64,000 nucleotides of DNA from positions 558,001 to 622,000 of the forward strand of contig NZ_CP066802.1 of NCBI RefSeq assembly GCF_016598775.1. The letters are read 5' to 3'. A program made the position numbers and the translations under genes. The stretch comes from Actinomyces weissii. GTDB lineage: Bacteria > Actinomycetota > Actinomycetes > Actinomycetales > Actinomycetaceae. Positions 7,917 to 15,084 of the stretch are shown here, piece after piece (positions within the stretch are counted from its first letter, which is position 1; every line of letters starts with the position of its first letter). The notes under the pieces were generated by a model. The model was given only the letters and a program-made list of their open reading frames with translations, made no database searches and had not been told where the DNA came from.

Positions 7917-10823
7917 GTGTGCCCTGAAGACAGTCAACCCGTCGTCCCTGATTACGCGGGTGCTCCCGTGCCTGGAGGTCCTCCTGCTCCTGGTGCGGAG
8001 GGTGGGACTCCCACTACGTTCCCCGAGGCCGGAGCGCCGCCAGCACCGGTACAGCCGGGGGTAACGCCGGCGGAGTACCTGGGCGTCTCGGCTCCTGACG
8101 TGGTGGGACAGGCACCCGCCACGGAGCCGGCGTCTCCGGTATCGGCCTCCACGGCACCTCCGGGACCATTGGTTACGGCGTCGGCGTCTACGCAGGCGGT
8201 GCCTGCTGCGGTGGGTTCGGTGCCCTCCATGCCCGCCCCCGCCCCGGTGCCAGTAGGCACCCCGCTGCCCGCCCCTGGCCAGGCGCCGGTAGCCGCTCAG
8301 GCGCCAGTGGGCACTCCGGCTACGGACCCGTTCTCACTGGCCTTCCGGCCCCTGGCCGCCGTGCCGGCCCAGCTCACCGTCCTGTTCAGCCTGCTGACGG
8401 TCCTGGGGGCGGCGCTTCTGAGTGGCATCCTGCTAGCCGTAGGTACCTCCCAGCTTGGGGAGGAGGAGCCGCAGGTCAACATGCTGCCGGTGGCGCTGGG
8501 GATGAGCCTGTCTGGTCGCCTCAGTATCACCGGACAGGCCTTCCTGGGGGATGCACAGGTCAACCTGAGCATCCTGGCGCTGGGCACGCTGACGCTTATT
8601 GGGACGGTGCTGTTCCAGCTGGCCCGCCGACGCCGTCACCTGGACGGTGCCTGGGCTCCTGTGGGGGCGGTGGCGCTGCGCAGCTGCGTGGAGGCGCTTG
8701 CCGTCTCCCTGCTGACGGCGATCCTGCTGGGTTTCCTCACTGTCCACGTGGTGGACGAAGTAGAGGTGGAGATGCGCGGCTGCTTCCTGGGGATCTTCCT
8801 GGTGGTGCTGGTACTGGTGTTCGCGGCTCTGTTCCTGGGACGCGCTGGTGACGTGCTGCTGGGCCGTCTGCCCGCCTCTGCCGCCGGGTCTCTACGTGAG
8901 GTGGGGGCGTTGTTCTCGTACACCTTCCGCTTCATGGCCCCGCTGGTGCTGGTAGGCGGTGTCGTGCTCCTCCTGGTGCAGGACCAGGCTGCGGCCTCCG
9001 CCCTGGTCCCGGTCTACCTGGGCAACCTGCTTACCGGCCTGCTGGCCCTGGGGACCTTCGGGGCCGTGCAAGGGGACTCCAACCCATTCGTAGACCCCTT
9101 TGCTGACGGTGGTGCGCAGAAGGGCAGTGAGTACCAGTTCGCCTGGGACGTTATGGGTGCCTGGTCCGTGCTGCTGTTCCTGGTCATGGTGGTGCTGGTG
9201 GTGGTGCTGGCGGCGAGCGTGGGCGTGCGGCGTCCGCGTCTGGCGGCCCCGGACCTGACCCGCGTCTGGCAGCTGCCGGTGCTGGCCTGGGTGGTGGCTC
9301 TGGTCTTCCTGCACCTGCTGGCTCCGGTGAGCCTGAGCGCCAAGGTCCTTGGGGCGCGGCAAGAGTCTTCGGTCACCGCTAGTTGGTGGTCCTCGCTCAC
9401 CTTCGCCCTGCTGGTGACGGCGGTGTCGGTGCTCGCTGAGTATGTGCCTGCCATCATGTACAACCTCTCCCAGCCGCTGCTGCGGCTGTGTGCGGGCTCA
9501 GCTGCGACCAGCCGCTGGTTGGCTGGGCCAGGAGTGGCGGTACCCGCTGGTGCGGTTGCGGGCGGGGTTGCCGGGGGCTTCACTACGACGCCGCAGGGGT
9601 CGGTCATTGGGGCTGCTGCTGGTGACTTCCCGGCGTCTCAGACCGGCGGTTTCCCGGTGGCCCCAGGCGGTGGTGCGCCGGTGGCTCCGCCGGAGGGCTT
9701 CATGGCGGCCCCGGATGCGGGGGCGGCTGCAGCTGGAGGCTACCAGGCGTCCCAGACCGGGGGCTTGCCGGTGGCTCAGCCGGGCCAGGCCCTACCCGCC
9801 CCTGCCCCTCTGGACCCGGCTGCGCGTAAGCGGCTCAAGGTCATCGGCGCAGGCTTTGGGGTACTGGTCCTGCTGGTGGCCGTAGGGGTAGGCGCGGTGG
9901 CTTTCCTCAACTCCAGCAGGACGCCTCAGGCCACGGTTCAGAGCTACCTGCAGCTGGTGGCTGAGGGCAAGGCAAGCGAGGCCAACGCCGTCGTGGACCC
10001 GGGGGTGCCCAATGACCAGCGCCTGCTGCTGACTGACGAGGTGCTGGGTGCAGCCAAGAGCCGGATCGTGGTGGACGAGGTGAGAGAGCTTAAAGGAAAG
10101 GGTGACGTCCGCACAGTCAAGGCCACTGTCTCCTTGGACGATAAGAGCCACGAGCTGACTATAGAGGTGCATAAGGGGCCCAAGGATTACGGCCTGCTCA
10201 ACACCTGGAAGATTGACACGCCTGCCGTCCAGCAGGTGACCTTGTCGGCTATGGGGCTGCAGCAGGTAGTGGTATCTGGTGCGACCCTGGACTTCCCGGA
10301 GAAAAAGGACGTCGGCTACTCATCGGTGGAGCAGTACGCGTACTTCGGGATCTACGACCTTGCCTTGCCTGAGGGGTACTCCACCTACCTGGAGCCGGTC
10401 AACCGCACCCTGCTGGTGGAGCCCGTAACCTCCCTTGGCTTTGGTGGTAACCAGGCCAAGACCGTTGTTACTGTCCAGCCCACCTCCAAGCTGGAGGAGC
10501 TAGCGCAGAAAGCAGTCGAGGCGGCGGCGGAGTCCTGTGTGAAGCCCGAGAACCGCAAGGATGAGGAGTGCCCCTGGCTGATCCGTACCTTTGATCTGCA
10601 GAGCCTGGAGGTGAAGGAAACCGGGTCTGACCTGAGCATCGAGGAGGACATGAGCTTCTCTGGTGGCCCAGTCACCTTCAAGTATCAGGAGAAGGTGACC
10701 TCCTGGCGCCCCAACCCCAAGTTCAAGGAGACGAAGTACAAGATGAAGGGGAAGATAACCTTCCCGGACGGTGCCGAACCCAGGATTGAGGTAACTGGTT
10801 CCTCCGAGTACTACGGCTTCTGA
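7917..10823 (+). CDS. Large proline-rich multi-pass membrane protein with extracellular C-terminal domain
   Basis: GTG 7917 was chosen because AAGGA (7905-7909) lies seven bases before it. An in-frame ATG at 7860 has no ribosome-binding site but would add 19 residues. The 968-residue product starts with about 130 Pro/Ala/Gly-rich residues. It then has several hydrophobic segments (roughly six to eight between 8340 and 9470), a second low-complexity linker with two SQTGG(F/L)PVA-type repeats, a single membrane helix (GFGVLVLLVAVGVGAVAFL near 9850-9910) and a C-terminal domain of about 300 residues. The start of that last domain (ATVQSYLQLVAEGKASEA) resembles DUF4878-type extracytoplasmic folds. 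It stands first after the terminator. A role as membrane scaffold of the T7SS-like locus is possible; the function is unknown. Confidence 0.75.
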   Translation: MCPEDSQPVVPDYAGAPVPGGPPAPGAEGGTPTTFPEAGAPPAPVQPGVTPAEYLGVSAPDVVGQAPATEPASPVSASTAPPGPLVTASASTQAVPAAVGSVPSMPAPAPVPVGTPLPAPGQAPVAAQAPVGTPATDPFSLAFRPLAAVPAQLTVLFSLLTVLGAALLSGILLAVGTSQLGEEEPQVNMLPVALGMSLSGRLSITGQAFLGDAQVNLSILALGTLTLIGTVLFQLARRRRHLDGAWAPVGAVALRSCVEALAVSLLTAILLGFLTVHVVDEVEVEMRGCFLGIFLVVLVLVFAALFLGRAGDVLLGRLPASAAGSLREVGALFSYTFRFMAPLVLVGGVVLLLVQDQAAASALVPVYLGNLLTGLLALGTFGAVQGDSNPFVDPFADGGAQKGSEYQFAWDVMGAWSVLLFLVMVVLVVVLAASVGVRRPRLAAPDLTRVWQLPVLAWVVALVFLHLLAPVSLSAKVLGARQESSVTASWWSSLTFALLVTAVSVLAEYVPAIMYNLSQPLLRLCAGSAATSRWLAGPGVAVPAGAVAGGVAGGFTTTPQGSVIGAAAGDFPASQTGGFPVAPGGGAPVAPPEGFMAAPDAGAAAAGGYQASQTGGLPVAQPGQALPAPAPLDPAARKRLKVIGAGFGVLVLLVAVGVGAVAFLNSSRTPQATVQSYLQLVAEGKASEANAVVDPGVPNDQRLLLTDEVLGAAKSRIVVDEVRELKGKGDVRTVKATVSLDDKSHELTIEVHKGPKDYGLLNTWKIDTPAVQQVTLSAMGLQQVVVSGATLDFPEKKDVGYSSVEQYAYFGIYDLALPEGYSTYLEPVNRTLLVEPVTSLGFGGNQAKTVVTVQPTSKLEELAQKAVEAAAESCVKPENRKDEECPWLIRTFDLQSLEVKETGSDLSIEEDMSFSGGPVTFKYQEKVTSWRPNPKFKETKYKMKGKITFPDGAEPRIEVTGSSEYYGF

Positions 10824-10829
10824 TCCCCG

Positions 10830-10872
10830 GTCAGCCGCGGTGTCCTGTGCCATACAGGGGACCGCGGCTGAC
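10830..10872 (+). terminator. Stem-loop in the 400-bp gap after the membrane protein gene
   Basis: A perfect 12-bp stem (10830-10841 with 10861-10872) is extended inward by further pairs around a short loop. There is no T-run, so it may be a weak terminator or RNA-stabilising element. The rest of the gap (10873-11223) shows no supported gene; a TAGCCT at 11124-11129 could be a -10 box but has no good -35. Confidence 0.45.
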
Positions 10873-11223
10873 TCCGGTCGGGGCCTCCGTGCAGCAGGCC
10901 CCTTTCCTGGCGGTCCTGTGACTCAGGCACCAGAGGGGGTTACCAGGCGGGCACCTGATCCTGTGCGGGTGGATGTCTGAGGCGTGGAGGGACCTTCTCC
11001 TACTCCTTCCGGGGGCGTGGAGGGGCTCGTCGGCTGCGGTCAAGGCTCTCGTGCGGAGCTCCCGCACCCGGCTTCTGACAGGTTGAGATGGCCTGCCTCA
11101 CAGAGGTGGCCGCAGCAGGCTGTTAGCCTGAAAGCAGCCGGACGCTGTTGGCGTGCTGGCAGCCTCTCCTGAGTGTCCTCCAGCTGGGAGCGGGTGATAG
11201 AAGTCAGTACGTCCCGGGAGGCC

Positions 11224-12480
11224 ATGAGTATGAAGAGCTCCTTGGCGGCTGTTGAGGCCCGTGATCCGCAGACCAGTGTGCAGCGGCTCTATGAGATCGC
11301 CGCGTCCTCCCCTGAGCTGCACGCGGACCTGCTGCTGAACCCGGCGTGCACGGAGGCACTGCGTTCCTGGATCCTGCAGACCGGTCCACAGGCCCAGGCC
11401 CCTCAGCGACCGGTTCCGCCACCGGCACCAGCCACCTCTCAGGTCGCCGCCTCTAGCGGTGGGGCGGCTGACCCGGTGGGCAGGCCCTTGACGCCTGCGG
11501 CCACGGCGGGGCCTTCCGCAGCACCTGGCCAGACGCCGTCGCAGCGGTCTGCGCGTGTGGTGGGCGCCGCCTCGCCGTCGACCCTGGAGCTGCCGGTGGT
11601 CCTGGGGCCGCTGGGGTCTGCTGAGGGCGCGACCACTGAGCTGCCGCCTGTGACGCCACAGCCTCCGAAGGCCCCTGAACCACCTGCCAGCCTGCCGCCG
11701 TCCGTGCTGCCCGCCGCCGTCCAGGCAGGTCGGGGCTGGGGCACCCCCTTGGGGGGAGCACCGGCTGTAGCCGGGCGGGCGGAAGTCCCTGCCGCACCGT
11801 CTAGAGCCCGGTCCCAGTCGACCGCCCTGCAGGGGCGCGGGGTCCGGACTGCCACTCTGCAGGGGCTGACGCCGCGGCGCGTGGCCTGGTTGGTGGGGGC
11901 GGTGGTGCTGGCGCTGGTCCTCGTTCTGGGTATCAGGGCCCTGGTCGGGGCCGGGGGAGGCTCCTCTGAGGCCGGTGGCTCTGGCGCGGTGGACACGGCC
12001 TCCGCGGGCAGTCCTACGTCGGGTGCTGACCAGGCTGTTACCGCCGGGCCCAGCCCGCAGGTCACCGCCCTGGCCCCCAGCCCCACTCCCAGCCGCAGGT
12101 ACTCCGGTACCAAGCTCCGCCCGGCCCCGGCTGACGCGCTCCCGGCCAGGCTGATCGACACGCAGACGCAGAACATCTACTGCCAGATCAGTGACGAGCG
12201 GGCCGCCTGCTCGATCCGGGAGCGCTACTACAACGCCTCAGGGGCCCAGGACTGTAGCGGTGAGCTGTTCTCCATCACCGTCGTCGACGGCGCCCCCCAG
12301 CTGGCTTGTGGCCAGTCGTTTCTGGGGGCGGCCGGGCAGGTCCCGCAGCGTCTGGCGCCGCAGCAGTACGCGGCCTCCGAGAACTTTGCCTGCCTGGTGG
12401 AGACCTCCGGGGTCAGCTGCTGGAACCAGTGGACGGGGCACGGCTTCAAGCTGGCCCGCGAGGGATACCAGACCTTCTGA
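11224..12480 (+). CDS. LRV-domain single-pass membrane protein with Cys-rich extracellular end, copy 1
   Basis: ATG 11224 was chosen because the paralogue at 12720 begins at the matching residue (MSMKSSL versus MSADSFL); ATG 11230, better spaced from GGGAGG at 11216-11221, is the alternative. Residues 8-60 form one variant leucine-rich repeat unit (ARDPQTSVQRLYEIAASSPE, then LLLNPACTEALRSWIL), as in actinobacterial LRV proteins. A long Pro/Ala-rich linker leads to one membrane helix near 11880-11960. The C-terminal domain of about 110 residues is presumably outside and has at least six cysteines with conserved spacing (YCQIS, ACSIRERYYN, QDCSGELFSITV, LACGQSFLG, FACLVE, SCWNQWTGHGF). Part of the T7SS-like locus; the ligand and function are unknown. 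Confidence 0.78.
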   Translation: MSMKSSLAAVEARDPQTSVQRLYEIAASSPELHADLLLNPACTEALRSWILQTGPQAQAPQRPVPPPAPATSQVAASSGGAADPVGRPLTPAATAGPSAAPGQTPSQRSARVVGAASPSTLELPVVLGPLGSAEGATTELPPVTPQPPKAPEPPASLPPSVLPAAVQAGRGWGTPLGGAPAVAGRAEVPAAPSRARSQSTALQGRGVRTATLQGLTPRRVAWLVGAVVLALVLVLGIRALVGAGGGSSEAGGSGAVDTASAGSPTSGADQAVTAGPSPQVTALAPSPTPSRRYSGTKLRPAPADALPARLIDTQTQNIYCQISDERAACSIRERYYNASGAQDCSGELFSITVVDGAPQLACGQSFLGAAGQVPQRLAPQQYAASENFACLVETSGVSCWNQWTGHGFKLAREGYQTF

Positions 12481-12719
12481 GCGACCTCCAGGGCGGCCGC
12501 CGTCGGGTGGCGGCGCCGGGGGCGGGAATCAGTTGGTCTGGCGCGGAAAACTGGGTCTTGCTAGCAGGTGGGCATGTAGGTCTGGCCAGGTTGGTGATCA
12601 GTTATCCTTCCTGTAGGAGATAGAGCAGGCAGGATGCTAGTCTGGGGATGAAATCCCCAGGTAAGTGCCCCGAGGTGCGCGAGCCTTCCCTTCCTATAAC
12701 ACTGTGCACAGAGGTCAGC

Positions 12720-13538
12720 ATGAGTGCGGACAGCTTCCTACAGGCTCGTCAGGCCCAGGACCCTTCCACGCCGCCGGAGGTCCTTGACAGGCTGGCTGAC
12801 CAGTTTCCAGAGCTGCATGCTGCCCTGGTGGCGAACCCCGGGTGTCCTGAAGGAACACGAGCGTGGATCCTTCAGCAGAACCCCGGTTTGAGGCAGGCAT
12901 ATCCACCCCAGTTGCTTCAGCAGCCTGTCCCTACGCCGTCTCCGGTTCCTGTCAGATCGGGCTCCTCCTCGGGGCTGTTGCTTGCGGGACTGGTGCTGCT
13001 TCTGGTGCTGATGCTCCCTATAGTGGCGTACGTCGCTAGCATCCTGAGCTCGCGTGGGGTGGAAGAGCTCAGCACTGGGTCGTCCTCGCAGAGGGACGTG
13101 ACTTCCGACCTGCGGTCGGACTCGACCCCTGACTCCGACCTCCCAGACAAGAAAGAGACCCCGAAGCAGCTGGCCAGCCCCGCTCCACGGACTGCGGTCT
13201 ACGCCGACCTGGTTGACACTCCGTCTGAGAACATCTCCTGCGAGCTGTACGAGAACTCGGTCTCCTGCTCGATCCTGACGCGGACCTACAAGGAGAACGG
13301 CCAGCAGGACTGTTCCAGCCGATTGTTCTCCATCACGGTGAGCCACTCGCGCCCCACACTCGCTTGTGGTGAGGAGTTCCTAGGAGTGCCTGGGCAGCAT
13401 GTCACCAGGCTCCAGTACGGCTCATCAGCCCGGTCGGAGAAGTACGCCTGCACCTCGCGGACCACGGGTATGACCTGCTGGAACCAGGAGACCGGTCATG
13501 GCTTCACGATCTACCGGGAGGGCTACGACACTTTCTGA
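12720..13538 (+). CDS. LRV-domain single-pass membrane protein with Cys-rich extracellular end, copy 2
   Basis: This 272-residue paralogue of the preceding gene has a much shorter linker. The start ATG 12720 follows GAGGT at 12711-12715. Residues 10-57 carry the LRV unit (AQDPSTPPEVLDRLADQFPE). One membrane helix follows (LLLAGLVLLLVLMLPIVAYV, near 12970-13030). The C-terminal domain repeats the cysteine pattern of copy 1 (SCELYE, SCSILTRTY, QDCSSRLFSITV, LACGEEFLG, YACTSR, TCWNQETGHGF). The conserved ends flanking a variable linker suggest duplication, with selection on both the cytosolic LRV unit and the external Cys domain. A TAGTCT at 12638-12643 could be a -10 box for this gene, but no -35 is convincing. 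Confidence 0.78.
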   Translation: MSADSFLQARQAQDPSTPPEVLDRLADQFPELHAALVANPGCPEGTRAWILQQNPGLRQAYPPQLLQQPVPTPSPVPVRSGSSSGLLLAGLVLLLVLMLPIVAYVASILSSRGVEELSTGSSSQRDVTSDLRSDSTPDSDLPDKKETPKQLASPAPRTAVYADLVDTPSENISCELYENSVSCSILTRTYKENGQQDCSSRLFSITVSHSRPTLACGEEFLGVPGQHVTRLQYGSSARSEKYACTSRTTGMTCWNQETGHGFTIYREGYDTF

Positions 13539-13673
13539 GGAGCCCAGGTCTAGCAACTGATATATGGGCCGGCGCTGCTCTCCTAAGACTGGATCGAGTA
13601 TTGTGCAGGGAGTGCTAACAGTTCACCGCAGCACAGGCTCTGTGTTGGCTGTTCCTGACCACGGAAGGTCATG

Positions 13674-14441
13674 ATGCCCCCTTTAGTCTCTGGCTCCCCG
13701 GCTAGGTCCCCGTTCGCCTCCGGTGGTGGTGGGAGCCTGCCTGGCTCGTCGTCGGCGACGCCGGGTGACCTGTGGGGTACAGGGACGCAGCCAGGACCAG
13801 TCCCTGACCCCCTGGCGGGACCTGCGGCCACCTCTCCCTTCGGGGCGCTGTGGCCTGCGCACCCGGACGTACCAGTGCCTAGGCTGGCTGCGCCGCCGCC
13901 TCACCAGCCGCTGGCTGGTCCGCGCGCACGTGCACGCCGCTCCTCCCGGGCGGTAGCCGCCGGGGTGCTCCTGACGGTCTGTGCCAGCGGGCTGCTGGCC
14001 TGGTCCGCATACACCCTGCTGGCCTCCCTGCGGGTCTTCGCGGTGCTGCTGGGGGAGGCGAGCCTGTTGAACGGCCAGGCCTTAGGTGGCCTGCTAGCGG
14101 GTGCGCTGCTGGCGCTGGTCGCCTGCGTACTGGTTCTGGTAGGTGTGGTCCGCTCCAGGCCCCGCTGGGTACCGGCGCTGCTGCTGGTCGTGTCCCTGGT
14201 CCTGCCGGCGGTGGCGACGGCGGCGGGCCTGCACCAGGGTGGGCAGGAGCTGGAGCGCAGCACCTTGGCCAGCGTGAACGAGTACGCAAGCCGGATTGAG
14301 CCAGAGGACGTCAACACGGTCTACGACTACCTGGAGTCCTTCGGGATCAAGGCACCTGGCCGGGAGCAGGTGGTCGAGGGCTTACGGCAGGCCCGGGAGG
14401 TCGCCGGAACCCCTACCCCGGACCCGGAGGAGACTCCATGA
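13674..14441 (+). CDS. Proline-rich membrane protein with three predicted helices
   Basis: ATG 13674 is preferred over the adjacent ATG 13671 because it lies five bases after GGAAGG (13663-13668). The first 85 residues of this 255-residue protein are Gly/Ser/Pro-rich and cytosolic in character. Three hydrophobic segments follow, near 13960-14010, 14080-14145 and 14175-14230. The C-terminal part of about 70 residues is acidic and helical. No family is recognised. Its stop overlaps the start of a 26-codon micro-ORF (ATGA), which in turn overlaps the next membrane protein gene, so the three are likely translated as a coupled group. Confidence 0.7.
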   Translation: MPPLVSGSPARSPFASGGGGSLPGSSSATPGDLWGTGTQPGPVPDPLAGPAATSPFGALWPAHPDVPVPRLAAPPPHQPLAGPRARARRSSRAVAAGVLLTVCASGLLAWSAYTLLASLRVFAVLLGEASLLNGQALGGLLAGALLALVACVLVLVGVVRSRPRWVPALLLVVSLVLPAVATAAGLHQGGQELERSTLASVNEYASRIEPEDVNTVYDYLESFGIKAPGREQVVEGLRQAREVAGTPTPDPEETP

Positions 14442-14518
14442 CCCAGGCAGCCTCCCCGGACACGCGGACGCGCAACACCTTCGACGGCTTCAACTACACA
14501 GGACTGGCAGCAGCATGA
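14438..14518 (+). CDS. 26-residue micro-ORF, translationally coupled on both sides
   Basis: The ORF starts at ATG 14438 inside an ATGA overlap with the upstream stop and ends at TGA 14516-14518 inside a second ATGA overlap with the next gene. A GGAGGAG element (14427-14433) stands five bases before its start. The short peptide begins MTQAASPDTRTRNTFDGFNY and ends with a few small residues. It has no signal or membrane segment. Two coupled overlaps plus a good ribosome-binding site argue for real translation. It could act as a small subunit or only as a ribosome relay to the next gene. Confidence 0.6.
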   Translation: MTQAASPDTRTRNTFDGFNYTGLAAA

Positions 14519-15084
14519 GTACTACAGGATCGCAGATTCCTCCGGTCGGCCCCTGGGGCTCCGGCCCCCGGTCGAGCCCCCCGGACGGTGCCGGTAGCCA
14601 GCCTGCCTATGGCAACGGTGCGGTAGGGGTGACCCCGCCGGTGGTGGCGCAGAGCAGCCTGTCCCCTCAGCCCTTCCCCCAGACAGGTTTTCCCAGCCCC
14701 CCGTCGGCCACCTTCCCGCCGGGGCCAGGCGCGGGTGCCTTCAGCGGCATCGGGGACATGGCGGTGGCGCCTACGAGCAGTCTGCAGGGGACCAAGGCTC
14801 CCGTCGGGCTGCTGTACGGCTCGCTGGCCGCTTCTGTAGTCGCCCTGGCGCTGGCGGGCCTGTTTGAGCACGTCGGTATCGCGGTCCTGGCCTGGGCCCT
14901 GGCGGTGCTCGTGGGCCTGGGGCTGACGGCGCTGTTCCTGGTGCGTGACGCCCGTCGTAAGACGAGAGCCTTGTACGTGAGCCAGACCTGGCACCAGTGG
15001 CTGTACCGAGGGGCTGTGGTGACAGCCTTGCTAGCGGTGGCTGCCGCCGCCGGACGCATCGCGCTCTACGTCGGAAGGATGTGA
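14515..15084 (+). CDS. Proline-rich membrane protein with three predicted helices (second)
   Basis: ATG 14515 overlaps the stop of the micro-ORF by four bases. The 189-residue product has a Pro/Gly/Ser-rich N-terminus of about 95 residues. Three hydrophobic segments follow (near 14810-14860, 14870-14945 and 15010-15060), separated by a basic loop (VRDARRKTRAL). Its layout matches the 255-residue protein two genes upstream: low-complexity cytosolic head plus a three-helix membrane part. They may be distant paralogues or partners in one membrane complex. It is coupled to the vWA gene downstream by a GTGA overlap. No known family is recognised. Confidence 0.68.
   Translation: MSTTGSQIPPVGPWGSGPRSSPPDGAGSQPAYGNGAVGVTPPVVAQSSLSPQPFPQTGFPSPPSATFPPGPGAGAFSGIGDMAVAPTSSLQGTKAPVGLLYGSLAASVVALALAGLFEHVGIAVLAWALAVLVGLGLTALFLVRDARRKTRALYVSQTWHQWLYRGAVVTALLAVAAAAGRIALYVGRM

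Noticed and set aside
10873..11223. Short frames in the gap before the first LRV protein
   Set aside because: No ribosome-binding site or recognisable product. Only a weak -10-like TAGCCT was seen.
14997..15080. Longer N-terminus for the exported vWA protein
   Set aside because: It would overlap the upstream membrane protein gene and put a Cys/Arg-rich stretch before a clear signal peptide. The GTGA overlap at 15081 is better.
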